Shown: positions 1 to 43,596 of the stretch, in pieces
Position numbering within the stretch: position 1 is the stretch's first letter
How the letters are laid out: each line of letters begins with the position of its first letter
Source: Megalobrama amblycephala
Lineage: Eukaryota; Chordata; Actinopteri; Cypriniformes; Xenocyprididae
DNA: 64,000 nucleotides
Direction: 5' to 3'
NCBI RefSeq assembly: GCF_018812025.1
Contig: NC_063061.1
Location: 29,824,585 to 29,888,584, forward strand
The notes under the pieces: generated by a model
The model's input: the letters and a program-made list of their open reading frames with translations, nothing else
What the model was told of the DNA's origin: nothing
Databases searched by the model: none
Made by a program: the position numbers and the translations under genes

Positions 1-599
1 ATTGATTTTTGAATTGTAGTAATAGCACACCTATAATAAAATTAATGCAACATTAGAAAATGTCCAGAATTTTCATAGGGTCAAATGGTTCCTTTCCCAT
101 GAAACTTTTCCTGTGAATGAGTAAAACACATCATATACAGGATTATATATCGCGCCACAAATTCTTACAAACAGGTTCTCCAATATCTATAAACTAGCAA
201 ACCACTTGACTAACCCAACACCTCAGTGCATGTGATGCATAAGTCGTCTGTTCATCATATGCAATCATCTCCTAGTTCTCACTTCACAAAGCTCATTTGG
301 ATGTGTTTTGTCTTCATTACATGTCTGAGTGCATTAAATCTCACGTGCAGCGGCCTGCTGAGGCTGTTTTGCTCAGAGTTGGCACAGAGCAATGATGGAA
401 GACGGCGGAGCTTTAGTTAGGCAGAAAAACCATGGACTTGCAGCCGAATCTCATAATTCATCGTCAGAATTACCGCCGGGCACACATGGCTCCTGGAGTG
501 CAGCAGACAGGGTAAACGTGAGCCTCCCTGCATTATGCAACATATGCAAATAAACAAATATTTCAAAAGCTTCAGCAGTCCTTGAACACTAGAACTCAA

Positions 600-1834
600 G
601 ACAAAAGCAAAATGCAGTTTATTAGAAATCAGCATTTTAAGGCGTTTACAAAATGACACCAGATTCTCCCGAACAATTGCATATTCTCGTTTGGATTTTC
701 AGATGTCCATACTGAGGGTTTTCTAACTTTGGAAACAAACTGACCCTAAACAACAAAAGTGCTTTCTTTGTAGCTTTAGCACAACAGATTTAAGCTAAAC
801 TATTGGCACAAAGCATTAGGATTGTTCCAAAAGATTCACCACAAATCTCTAAATTAATGTCAGTCATGGCAACATAATCAAAACACAAACATTACCTCAT
901 ACATGTATATTAATCAATACTGGCATACTGATTAGACTGTTAATACATTTTGGGACTCATTACCCATTACCATTGTCTTGTATGGCTGCTATTAAGGTTA
1001 AAAGGCACTACAGGTATCACACAGGTATTTTTTTTTTACAACAAAAACATAAAATATAAAAAATATTGCATTGATAGGCTTGCTTTTTTGCTTGTGTTTG
1101 ATCACATGCAGCTAGAGGTATGATTAACTCAGACATTTTCGGTATGATCTACGACGCTGGTTAGTTTAAATCGATCACTCAACTGTTCACAGATCAGGTA
1201 CCCCTCAGCAAGGAGTCGTTGACCTGCATGAAACAGCCAAGCTGTGGGACAAATCGACTTGTCAAATGGTCTTTGAGAGGTTTAAATGAAAGAAAAAGTC
1301 AACATCAGTCATCTGAGCTTATAAATAGTGAACATTACAGTCTATATTTTTCTTTTTTCTCTCTAAATCATCATTTCACTGTTTTCTGCTACCTTCATTG
1401 ACAGTAGCAAGAATCCATACATGCAATCTAATCTAACTGTTTGTCTGATTGTCTTACTCGTGGAATTTCTTCTGTTATTGACTAACTGTTCATTCAAGAT
1501 GGACTAAAGGTACGACTTGGCAATCAAAAGAGTTCATAGTCAGCATGAAACTTCACAGAAACTCTGGGATAGTCTCGAGTTACCGCTGAGATGCAAGGAC
1601 TCGTATCATTTCAACTCCATGCCGTGTTACCCAGTGCAACTGTACAGAAAAAGATGTTTTCTTAGGATTTTTTTGCACAAGAGGAGGGGGGAAAGGCTTG
1701 TGTAAATACACAAAATACTCATTTTTTTTGTTCCTCAAGGTCTGGATGTACTTGGTTGGAGTGTGACTGGAATGTGTAGACAGGGCCAAATCCCAAATCA
1801 TAGGAGTGTCAGTGTTTGTACACTGACATCTGGG
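600..1834 (-). other. pnpla7: Probable pnpla7 3' UTR
   Basis: This is non-coding sequence directly after the pnpla7 stop codon at 1835-1837. It has no exon-like ORF or clear transposon. A canonical AATAAA on the minus strand occurs at 618-623 and is the best candidate polyadenylation signal, giving a 3' UTR of about 1.2 kb. The extent is inferred. Positions 1-600 beyond it hold nothing I can identify. Confidence 0.35.
618..623 (-). terminator. Candidate polyadenylation signal AATAAA for pnpla7
   Basis: Reverse complement of TTTATT, lying about 1.2 kb past the stop codon. It was chosen as a canonical hexamer on the right strand. No transcript evidence is available. Confidence 0.3.
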
Positions 1835-33184
<31,350 letters not shown>

Positions 33185-33646
33185 TTCTGAAAAGACAAAG
33201 TCACTCAATTTATGGAGAATGCATTCAGTTGTATTTAATACATGTTCTTCTCAAGCTTTCATTCATTCAAGAAAACAGTCAAAAAGTCTGAACTGCAACT
33301 GCTTTGGAAGTAAACATTTGCTTTAGTTGAACATAACACACCTTTGCAAACAATTTTAAGCAATAATCTGATGGAAAAATAAGCATGTCAGTTGAATATG
33401 ATGCAGTGTTTCTGCTGTCATTGAAGCAGTGATGACAACATGCATTAGTGTTATGGGTGTTACAGCTATTTAAAGTGTAAACAACCACGGCAACTTATAG
33501 AAACAGATGAATTTTGTTTTAGGTTTAGACCAGTTGAACAAAAATACCAATAAAACACGCATATCTTACAAAAACGCCTCTTTAGCAGGTGGTTTATACG
33601 TGACAGAGTAATATGCTAATTAGCTAGCAAACAGTAGCTTACTTAC

Positions 33647-33900
33647 TAAAGACAGCGAAATTGAAGACCGGTGCTAAAATAATCCTTTTATTTATATCGC
33701 AGCTGCTGACTGGGCCACTTTCTTGTCATTTTCACACAAATTTCACTCCTTTGTAAACTTTGGCAGCTTCTTTTTACGCCCCATGAAATCAAATCTCTGC
33801 TGTTGCCTTGACAGTCCTTCACGTGGCAGTGACATGCAATGTCATTGGCTACAATTAATATGAAGGGTCCAATCGTAACCGCTGTTGTTTAACTATTCGT
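33647..33900 (-). promoter_or_regulatory. pnpla7: pnpla7 5' UTR exon and proximal promoter region
   Basis: A GTAAGT donor on the minus strand at 33641-33646 marks the 3' end of a non-coding first exon starting at 33647. It would splice to the acceptor at 33187-33189, just before the start-codon exon. Upstream of it lie an E-box CACGTG (33820-33825) and an inverted CCAAT box (ATTGG at 33844-33848), with no clear TATA box. The start site is not resolved. Assignment as promoter is inference from position. Confidence 0.45.
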
Positions 33901-34199
33901 TTTTTTAATTATCATATGCAAAACAACATACACAATGTCGTGATAATACCAATAATTATGCAGATCATAAAATAAAAATGGGCAAAGTGGTGAAGTATAA
34001 TAAAATGAAAAAAACAAGTGTTATTTAACTATTAATGTCACATAATAGCATTATATTCTCTTAGCTAGTGTTGTTTTCTTTTATAAACATAAAATATCTG
34101 CATGACAAGCATAAATGCAAATCAAAATGATTTGGGAACAGGCCATTTTATGCACATAGAACTGTATAATAGCCTATCCCCCGGTTTCACAGACAAGGG

Positions 34200-34806
34200 T
34201 TAAAGGGTTAGTTCACCCAAAAATGAAAATAATGTCATTTATTACTCACTGTATGACCCTATGACCTTCGTTCATCTTCAGAACACAAATTAAGATATTT
34301 TTGATCAAATCCGATGGCTCAGTGAGGCCTGCATTGCCAGCAATGGTCTCTCAAGATCCATAAAGGTACTAAAAACATATTTAAATTAGTCCATGTGAGT
34401 ACAGTGGTTCTACCTTAATATTACAAAGTAACGAGAATACTTTTTGTGCATCAAAAAAAAAAAAAAAAAAAAACTTTTTAACTATATCTAGTGATGGGTG
34501 ATGGCCGATTTCAAAACACTGTTTCGAAGCGTTCCGAATATTTTCTGTCGAATCAGTGATTTGGATCGCATATCAAACCGCCAAACTGCTGAAATCACGT
34601 GACTTTGGCGCTCCGAATCGCTGATTCGATTCGTAAAGCTCCAAAACTTCATGAAGCAGTATTTTGAAATCGGCTATCAGATTTCATTAAAAATATCTTA
34701 ATTTGATTTCTGAAGATGAAGGAATGAAGGACTTATGGGTGTAGAACGACATGAGGGTGAGCAATAAATGACATTATTTTCATTTTTGGGCGAACTAACC
34801 CTTTAA
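34200..34806. mobile_element. Fold-back MITE, Angel-like family, copy 4
   Basis: TTAAAGGGTTAGTTCACCCA to TGGGCGAACTAACCCTTTAA. It lies between pnpla7 and clic3. Internal arms contain AAACCGCCAAACTGCTGAAA sequence shared with the copies at 41.3 and 53.5 kb. Confidence 0.85.
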
Positions 34807-35119
34807 CCCTTTAGTCACAGCCTAAAATGCGTGAGCTTTTTTAACTGAAAACAACTTGCACTGACATGTCTTAAAATATGACAGTGCCATTGTTTTGTCT
34901 CATGATACACACCAGTAATGTTTTTTTTCTAGGGTATATTTATAAAAGCTACTTAAATGCCCTAATTGAACTAAGGCCTAATCCTGGCTTAGGCTAAGCC
35001 CTGTCTGTGAAACCGGGCCGACATGTTTTTGTCGTGCTGACAGTAGGAAAAGTCAAGTTTCTGTCAGCTGATAGCCCGACCAAATGCAATCAAATAGAGC
35101 ACTGTTCTTCCATAAGAAT

Positions 35120-35125
35120 TTTATT
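35120..35125 (-). terminator. Candidate polyadenylation signal AATAAA for clic3
   Basis: Reverse complement of TTTATT, about 475 bp past the clic3 stop codon. It gives a plausible 3' UTR of about 0.5 kb (35100-35599). Confidence 0.5.
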
Positions 35126-35599
35126 TGTTTGCAAGCCGTTTTATGCATACTGGACGTTCCTTACAAACATTAATGTTTGAGATCAATAACATCATTGTAA
35201 AAGTTGTCTAGTGCTTTGTATTTTTTCTCATGGGGTAGAATTTCAGACCAATTACATGTCTCATTTCACATGACCTTCAAAAACAACTTTCACAGATGTT
35301 TTTAAATGAGTGGCTATCAAACAAAAGTAATCCATCAAAACCACACTCAAAAGTGACATTTAAATATGAAAACAAAATGGCAGGAACAAGCAAGGCAGGC
35401 ATCTGATATTCACAATTGTGGTTTTTAAATGAAAAATGAACGAAAACAACCTCCACCAATATATTCGGATTATTTAAAATTCCCATTAAGAATACAATTG
35501 AATACAAAGGCAGTTTTGGGGCATTTAACATATATATAAAACAAATTTACAATAAATTCCACACAATCTTTTGTCCTCCTCCCCTTTAGAAGTCCAGTT

Positions 35600-36131
35600 C
35601 TACTTGTTGAGATATTTGGCCACTGAATGGTAGGCAAGCAGGATCTCCTTGTCTTTGGGGCAGGTGAGGTGGAACACATCTTCCTTGTATGCTTTGTCCA
35701 AGTACTTTGTCAGGCCTTTAAGCTCTCTAGGGATCTCAAAACCACGGTACTTCTTGCAAACTACCTATAAAGTGAACACATTATTTAGATTTAATGAAGT
35801 TTAACTGAAGACTGTCAGAGTAGAGGAAGTGATTTCTTGGACGTGATTCAGTAAATCAGGAGTACACTATATTATATCAGTAATGAGAAAAATAGTGACC
35901 TTGACAATGTGCAATTTTGGAAGCAGGTTGCAGTCAGCAAGACAGAGTGAATTTCCGTCCAGGTAATGCCTTGTGGATTGGGCTGAATCTGGATTCTGGT
36001 CCAATTCATAAGGAAGGGGAGTCAACAGGTACTGATCCAACTTCATCAAACTCCTTAGAAATTTCTTCTCCAGCACTGAAATGTACACAACCATTAAGAT
36101 GCTGATATTCAAATGCAAATATTCAATGTTG

Positions 36132-36227
<96 letters not shown>

Positions 36228-37882
36228 TTATCTATCTATCCATCTATGCCATGTACTAATTTGAGCAACAAGTTTTCCCAAATGCTTTTGAAATGACAGC
36301 TCCCATATTTCAAACACAAAATGACTTCAAGCCTTGAAGCTAATTTCTGAGCTTCACTGACTTCTGATCAGATACAGACTTCACTATTCACTGGCCAAAA
36401 TATTTCAGAGAAGGATGACCCTTACTGTCATTGAGTCCAGGATTGGGATTTTTAATGTAAGCCGAGAATTTGTGAAAGATGTCATCTCCAGCCATGTTAG
36501 ACTCCTTATAGCGGCAGCATAACTTGGGATAGCTGCAATGCAAAAATGGTGCAAATGTTTACTGGGTGATTCTAACTTTATATTTCATGTTGTAACGGGT
36601 TGAATTTGTAGTGGAAGAAATTGTGGCATTTTGTAAAAACGGTACGATACATTTCCCTTCAGGAATTCATGCATATTTTTACAGCGGTTTTGACAAGCAA
36701 AATACTTATGAATGTATACTCACTGTGGGGGAGCAAGGGTCTCTTCCAGAAACTCTTCGATCTTGTTGGTGTCAGTACGGACCTCTCCATTATAGATGAG
36801 GAAAGGGGGCTGAGAACCTGGAGCCAGGTCCTTTAATACCTCTGGAGCTCTAAAAAGAAAGAAATCATAAATAAAGTATCAGATTGTGTTATACATTAAT
36901 GTAACATTTTCAGGTATTAGACTATTGAATGTGCTAAACCATAAATTCTGATGTATTTCCCAAAGCAAAAGCCATTTTATAAAATATTAGAACGTATCCT
37001 AACTAGAAAAGCTGAGCCATATGAAATTTTACAAATATAATATTAACCAAGACCATGTTATTCATCAGAGGTTGCTTTTTCATAGCCTTTTTGAATACTT
37101 AGTCATGTTTAGTTTGTACTATAAACTTTGCTTCTGAAAGTTAATGTGATAACAGCTCTGGTCATTTGGTTTTGGAATAACTTTGTGGGTTTTATATCTC
37201 TGACTTTTGCATGACTGGACATTGTTGAGATCTCTTCTAAGATGAGTGATATTACTATTGCTAAGGAAAGACCTTCAATTTGCACTCCATTTAATCTCAT
37301 TGTTGTCTAACAACTAAATGAAATATCAGAGAGATTTCACTGTGAAGAACTGTTATCCTGATGCTGGCATCTCTCACCTCTTCATGTCCACTGTGGTGAG
37401 GGTGAAATTGACCCCCTTCAGCCAGAGTATCATGAAGAGCCGCTGACAAAAAGGGCAGTTACCAACACTTTCACCATCATCGCTTGCCTGAAGACAAGAT
37501 TCAGTAAGTAAAGTGTTAAAACTCTGAAGATGGAAATTATTTAATGTACAACAAAATACATTGAACTGCTTCCTGAAAAAGAACTGAAACAATTTCACAC
37601 TTGTTCAGACATATTTTCAGAGATCCTATCGTTAGTATTAAATTCAGCAAGACCTGTGTGAGGCCGCAGATATTGTTTTCAAACAATCGACTAGGTTATG
37701 TCATAGGAATGATTGGAAGTACAAACATTTTGAGCAAAGGTTAGATCGCAAGATTCAAACTTTTTAGATCTTATATCTTTAAGAAATGACAACAGTCATC
37801 ATTTAGAACATTTGACAGATTTTGAACTGTGCAATTAAGCTCTGACCTTGACAAAAAGTTCAATCTTTGCTGCTTCAGCCAT
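35600..37882 (-). CDS. clic3: Chloride intracellular channel protein 3, 6 exons
   Basis: A CLIC family member: a soluble GST-omega-fold protein that can insert in membranes and has glutaredoxin-like activity (family knowledge). Exons in transcript order: 37847-37882, 37378-37487, 36724-36849, 36426-36532, 35900-36075, 35600-35764. They total 720 nt, 239 aa plus stop, all junctions in frame with GT-AG introns. It starts [12 protein letters not shown]. The thioredoxin-like N domain has [18 protein letters not shown] with the redox pair Cys23 and Cys26. The C domain has [14 protein letters not shown] and the conserved [14 protein letters not shown]. The two-cysteine CPxC form and linkage to pnpla7 and fut7 favour clic3 over clic1, 2, 4, 5 or 6, which have one cysteine at this motif. 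The gene is compact (2.3 kb) and intact. Confidence 0.92.
36132..36246. repeat. (TATC)n tetranucleotide microsatellite
   Basis: About 28 TATC repeats with one interruption near 36227, in the clic3 intron between exons 4 and 5. A likely length-variable locus. Confidence 0.97.
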
Positions 37883-38310
37883 CTCTGGTCCTCCTCTACC
37901 TCCTCCTCTTTCTGCGGTGTCTCAGTTGCCCAGGATCTCTCTCTGGTTCAGGAGAATGAGGTCAGTTTACATCAGTCCACCTCAGGGTCTACTTATAGAA
38001 TCCACTTCACCTCACGAGTTCACACTTGGATGTATCCGTCTCCTCCTTTAATCTCTGAAAAATTCAACTGTATCGATGGCACTAACTACAGCACCTTTCC
38101 TTCTTCCTCTCCCAACCGCAGTTTCTATCATTTCCTTTTAGAACCCAAACTCCTACCACACCCCACTGGTCTTGAGTGTTCAGAATACCAGCCCACTGGC
38201 CGAACCTGTCCAACCTGTATCTTCCTTCATTCTCTTCTGCTTTAGTCATTGTGAGTTTCTCTCTAAACTGCTCAGTGCTGTCCTACTCCCATCATTCTTC
38301 ACTCCCAGTT

Positions 38311-38540
38311 GCCCAAGTTTACCCAAAAATAAAAATTCTGTTATCCTTTACACACCGTCGTGTTGTTCCAACACACAATTCAATCAACTCTATATGCACT
38401 ATATCTCTGAGTTTCCCTAAAGCTGTACAATAGTTTTGCGTGATGACATTTAAGATATGGAAAAGAGCAGCGCTAACATTCTGATAAACTTTGCGTAAAA
38501 AATAAGTAAGAGAACAGATTTTCATTTTTGGATTGGACTA
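38311..38540. mobile_element. Degenerate Angel-like fold-back
   Basis: TTTACCCAAAAATAAAAATT on the left and TTTTCATTTTTGGATTGGAC on the right retain the family arms, but the termini are eroded. Confidence 0.45.
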
Positions 38541-38679
38541 TTATGAATACGTATGAGCATCATGCACAATATGGTTTATTTTAAGGATATGGATATATGA
38601 TAACCATTTTGTACCATGAAAACTGTAACGGTACTAGAATTTCCTGTAGCACTGATCAGCGCTGAAGTACTTTGACCCT

Positions 38680-39000
38680 GTGGAATTTGTGTGAGAATAA
38701 GGACACTCAGAAGTGATTTACTACAGGTATGATGAGGTGTAACATCTTTGACTGTTCTAAGAGATTTTTAGGCTCTCTGTCTCTGTTTCTGTCTCAAGTT
38801 TTGCTTCTGTGTGAGACCCTATTTCCAGTAATTGTTTAGATGACTAGACTTGCTCCTGTGTACGTGATTTTTAGCACCAAGCTTGGCAAACTGATGTCCT
38901 GCTTTTGTATCAGTATAAATATCCTCTGTTTTCCTGTATTAAACTGAGAATCAACTGAGCAGTAATCTGGTCTCTGTCTCTCTTATTTGATTCACTAATG
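38680..39000 (+). mobile_element. Possible solo LTR
   Basis: A promoter-like TATAAATATCC at about 38914 is followed by a polyadenylation-like TATTAAAC and a TC-rich stretch GGTCTCTGTCTCTC. This order (TATA, poly(A) signal, CT-rich U5) recalls a retrotransposon LTR. I could not see clear TG/CA ends or a target duplication, so this is a weak call. Confidence 0.25.
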
Positions 39001-40136
39001 CATTGTAAAAGGGCTTCATAAGATCTGGAGGTGAATTACAGAAGACTATAAATAACTGAACAAAATGATCTAACACATATGTATGACAAATCATTAATTT
39101 GAATGCCAACTGTTACAATTCGTACTGTATGTTGTAACCACGCCAAATTTAAAATTAAAATACTTTGCAAAAGAAACATGGCGATTATTTCAAATTGCAC
39201 ATAAATATGTCGTTGAATATTATGCCAGCATCCGATGGGTTATTATTTATTTATTTGACATTTTCAATCTGTGGAATTCTGCTGAATTTAAATATGATGA
39301 GGGACCTACACTCTTATTGGTAGCTGAAAGAATCATTAAATTAACCAAAATACTTGATTAATAAACACTCAAGGGGCAGAGGGGGCGTAGACTTTTGTTA
39401 ATAATGGGCGTACCAAACAAACCTACTACATGTTAATACAGAGAATGAATGTACTGAATCACCACACTGCCTTTGTCTGGGTCTGAGTCATTAAACTTTT
39501 AATTGTGAATTCAAATGAACCAGTTTTAATCTGGAAAAATAAGGTATCATCATAGATGCCAAAACATTATAATCATGTTGTCACAATAAAACAGTGGCAA
39601 CTTAGTATCAGTCACCAACATCATTGATCAAAATATAAATAATAAAATGAATGCTTGATCTTGAATGAATATATTAGTGTTTTACAGTAGTAACAAAAAA
39701 GTATGTAACTGTGGTATTTACTGGAAAAAGCTTTTTCATGGTATAATATTCACAAAATTACAGGGATTTGCATATTCTTCTCAAGACACCACAGTATCGC
39801 AACATAGTTGACTAATTGACTAGTTGACTTGTTTGCTCTGCCATGACTCTTTAAGCATGATGACGACTAGTTTCTGGTCATGGCCAGCAGGATAAGAAAT
39901 CTTTGAAGTCCACATTTACATTCCGTATCCAACAGGTAATGACAAATAAATGCATACTCCAAGAGCGCTCCACAAGATATGTTTGATAGGCTATACTATC
40001 TGGATTCTCAATACTGATCGGATGAATGCATGTTTTAAACAGCTTGTTGTACATGTAAGTTAATCTCCAATCTAAACTGCGCTGCTACATTACACACACA
40101 GACTGTGGCGCACAGATCGTGTGCGTACAGAATCAT

Positions 40137-40335
40137 TAAAGGTGGGATCAGTAGATTTTGAAAGACACTGTTGATATTTGAAATCAACCCAAACAAACCC
40201 ACCCCTCTCTTCATTGCTCCGCCTCCAAAACTCACCCTCCAATCCTAACCACCCTGCTCCGAGTCGGTCTCGAACTCCAGCCTGATCGCTGCTGGCAGGT
40301 GAGGCGAATGCACTATCAATGACAGTTACGCAATG
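40137..40335 (-). mobile_element. tRNA-derived SINE-like element
   Basis: On the minus strand, an A-box-like TAGTGCATTCGCC (near 40300-40315) and a B-box match GTTCGAGACC (40266-40275) are spaced as in a tRNA promoter. They are followed by an unrelated body ending near 40137. No poly-A tail is obvious. Assignment rests on the two boxes. Confidence 0.45.
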
Positions 40336-41059
40336 CAAGTGGATGTCTGTTTATCAGCTGATGCACAACAAAATGCTTCATGGAAAATATAGGGCAGTTG
40401 ATGAACAAACGACAAGGAAGCACAAAAAATGAACGTACAGTACACAAGAGTAAATACAAAGTGTGGGTTGTTAGTCCCCAACAGCACAGCAGCTCCAGAC
40501 AATCAAAACCCAGTGTTACTCACATGAGAAGCAGGATCAAAGCAGCCTCCACATCTATTTTCAGGCCTTCCCGCTTAGCTCTCTCAAGCACTGGAAAGCT
40601 GTTCTAATATTAACGCAGTCCTAAAGATTTGCCCAGTCATAAACCTTCATTCCAGTGATATTCTTTTGAGCTTTTGTATTGTCCCATCTCTCGTTTTGCT
40701 GTTTTTTTCTTCTTTTTTATCAAATCTCCCTCTTGCTCGTTCTCTCTCCTCGACCGTCATACGCCCCCTAATGCTGATTGGTTAGACGTTTGTTGTCGGT
40801 ATCACCGACTAACTTCCAAACAGTGTTTTTGAAATTCTACTGAGTCCACCTATAAGTAGTGCAGAAATGCATTATCAACATGGCTTAGAAACTGAAAAGT
40901 TCTAGCATATATTTATAAGTAACTAGCACACAGCTTCACTATTAGAGAAATGTAATAAATGTAAATGTAATCCTTACTGTGCTACTTTATCTGTCTGTAT
41001 CTGATCTGTAAGAAATCTAACAACCCAAGGACGAAATAACTAATAAAAATAAGCTGTTA

Positions 41060-41130
41060 TGTAGGAGCAATAGTGTAATATGCCATATATGGCACAAGGC
41101 AACCTGCGTTCGAGTCTCAGCTCGAGGTTC
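41060..41130 (+). mobile_element. Possible tRNA-like SINE head
   Basis: A B-box-like GTTCGAGTCTC at 41108-41118 follows an A-box-like TAGTGTAATATG about 40 bp upstream. The segment does not fold into a recognisable full tRNA, and no body is defined. Confidence 0.25.
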
Positions 41131-41302
41131 AGACTTAGGGCTTGTTCACATAGAACACATTTTTGCTTTCAAAAACACAAGAGGCGGTCAGTGGAACACA
41201 CACACACACATATTCTTGTATATCTTTGTTAGCACATTCATTGACACAATGCAATCTTTAGCTCCTTACCCCATGACAACTGCCTAACCCAAACCCTTAC
41301 CC

Positions 41303-41665
41303 TTAAAGGGTTAGTTTACCCAGAAATGAAAATAATGTCATTTATTACTCACCTTCATGAGTCGTTCTACTTCCTCTCTCAAGATCCATAAAAGTACTAA
41401 AACATATTTAAATCAATTGAATCTCTGATTTGGATCGCGTATCAAACCGCCAAACTGCTGAAATCACGTGACTTCGGCGCTCCGAACCACTGATTTGATT
41501 CGTAAAATTCTGAAGCTTCATGAAGCAGTGTTTTGAAATCGGCCATCGGATTTCATCAAAAATATCTTAATTTGTTTTCCGAAGATGAACTTGTACGGTG
41601 TAGAACGACATGAGGGTGAGTAATTAATGACATTATTTTCATTTTTGGGTCAACTAACCCTTTAA
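41303..41665. mobile_element. Fold-back MITE, Angel-like family, copy 5
   Basis: TTAAAGGGTTAGTTTACCCA to TGGGTCAACTAACCCTTTAA, with the internal block shared with the copy at 34.2 kb. Lies in the clic3-fut7 spacer. Confidence 0.85.
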
Positions 41666-43439
41666 CCTAATTATAACCTTATCCCTAAAACCAAGTCTTG
41701 ACCCTCAAACAGGCCTTTAAAAGGTCTCAGAAAGTGAGGACAGGCCAAAATGTTCTCACATTACGCTCTTTGTCCTCATTCCCTTCATTGGAGTTCATTT
41801 CTGTAACTCTAATGTAAAAACAAAACCTGTTTAATGTTTAAAAAACAACTAAACGTGCAGTAGCACGTCTGTGTGAGTGCATTTTGTTTTGTGATGTCAA
41901 TGGAACGAATAGCGAGTTTCCACAACGGTTAGACTGAAGCGCTCATCTGTGCACGAGCCACAGCCATTGATTAGAGCGGGAACGAGCACTCGGCATGATT
42001 TACTGTAAAAAAGAAAACATTCCAGCACCGTTTAACACAAATGAACTACATGAATACTGCTAATCAGCTAGAGATGTTTCATTTATATTAGATACATCTA
42101 TTTGAGATGATTCAAAAAGTAGTGGGGACAATATCAAGAGATGAAATTTAAACATAACAGCACACACATTACCTTTTAACAGCTGTAAATGAACACACCT
42201 CAATGAGATTTCTGATGAGATTTCTTCAAGGGTCATTTTTGTGCACATTTTCTTTGAAAAAGAAACACTGCTATCTAGTGTTTAAGTTTGGGTTATGCAA
42301 CTCTGAGGAACCTATAAAATACTCAACATTCTGACACAACAGCTAAAAACAAAATGAAAACGCATGTCGTTCCAAACCTATATGATAATCTTTCTTATGT
42401 GCAGCAAAAAAGAAGATATTTTGAAAAATGTTTCAGCTGTTTTTGTACATGTAATCAAAGTCAGTGGGGTCCAAAACAACATTTGACTCTCACTGATGGA
42501 CAAAAAAAGACACTTTTGTGTTCCATGGAAAAAACAATTTCATGGAGGTGTGCAATGAGGATGAATGACGACACAGATTTTGTGTGGACAATATTGCGAG
42601 ACAGTATTGGTCAACCATATTGTGTTGGTCAACCAACATCTGCAGTTCTTGAAAGTCATGCTGGGCTCAGCTAGTATTTCTCAACAGGTCAATAATGCAA
42701 TGCTTAGTTAAAGCAAGGGTCAAAATAAGTATTTAAAGATTCTGAAAACACACTATTTAATAATGACGTGAGAGTTGAGAGTTGCTTTTACTTTGTCTTT
42801 CTCTCTTTTCATGTTCTAGAAAGACTCTTTTAGCCACACACATAAAAACATTATATGAGTAGAAAAAAGACGACCAGTGATATCACTTGCATTGTTTTTC
42901 TTACTTTAGAGGATATTTCAACATTTCTTTGACATTAGACACAGTTTTTGCAACAGTCTATGTGTCTCTTTCACTTCTGTAATAAAAAGAAAGGTACATG
43001 TGCCCCAAAGCAGAGGATAAATGTGTGAGATAAAGCGAGTGTATTTAAAAAACACTCACTTCCTTTTCCTGTAGCCTAGTTTCAGTGCCCTCAGAAACCA
43101 CAACCACACAACCAACACTGATACAAACACTGATACAAGCACTGATACATGTCGAAATGCCAAAGTTAATGCACCACATTCCACATTCATCTTGCACTTG
43201 TAGCCACAGTTAATGGTGAAATCAATGCACATCGTTTAAAGGACATTGAAGACGCTGTCAGGTAGCGAACATCAACTTAGCAGCCAATTATTAGAAGGCA
43301 CGTTGCATTAAAAGGCAACAAATCACATTCTACATTGACCTAATAGTCAGATTTGGCATGTTAAAGTTAGATACTTTAATGATTAAGGCCAGGAAGGGGA
43401 AGACATGTAAAAGGGTGGAAGAACATATACTGAGCTCAA

Positions 43440-43490
43440 CAGGAAGCTCTTGTTTCCTATAAGACTGAGTCATTTCGCAAATCTCTCCAT
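43440..43490 (+). promoter_or_regulatory. fut7: Candidate fut7 core promoter
   Basis: Within 35 bp lie an Ets-like AGGAAG (43440-43445), a TTTCC inverse Ets core (43453-43457), a TATA-like TATAAG (43458-43463) and a perfect AP-1 site TGAGTCA (43466-43472). They sit about 90-110 bp upstream of the in-frame ATG at 43550. Mammalian FUT7 is leukocyte-restricted, where Ets/PU.1 and AP-1 are natural regulators. The link is inference. Confidence 0.4.
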
Positions 43491-43549
43491 CATTTAATGA
43501 CAGCACAGGCCTTTACCAAGCCTCCATATCACTTTGTTTCTCAAGGGAC

Positions 43550-43596
43550 ATGGCAGCTGCGGTCTTGCCCACAAGCCACGTTCCACAAAGACACAG
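43550..43596 (+). CDS. fut7: Candidate upstream first coding exon of fut7
   Basis: ATG at 43550 opens 15 codons plus 2 nt (MAAAVLPTSHVPQRH) and ends at a strong donor, CAG followed by GTAAGA. Joined to the acceptor TTCAG at 48401-48405, it reads in frame through RKEEND into the downstream ATG at 48422, adding 21 residues before the 384-codon frame. If used, the protein is 405 aa with a longer cytosolic tail. If translation starts at 48422, this exon would be 5' UTR with an upstream in-frame ATG. A chance in-frame match cannot be excluded. Confidence 0.45.

Larger units (their letters stand above)
37950..43430. other. Gene-free spacer between clic3 and fut7
   Basis: I see no exon-like ORFs here. 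The longest (37829-38245 plus) begins inside clic3 intron 1, runs antisense across the clic3 start exon and shows no domain. Content is AT-rich unique DNA with the SINE-like, Angel-like and LTR-like pieces listed separately, plus a repeat-like stretch at about 42350-42690 (CGCATGTCGTTCCAAACC). abca2, which sits between CLIC3 and FUT7 in human, is not present. Confidence 0.7.

Noticed and set aside
37829..38245. 138-codon plus-strand ORF
   Set aside because: Antisense over the clic3 start exon, low-complexity Ser/Pro, no domain.
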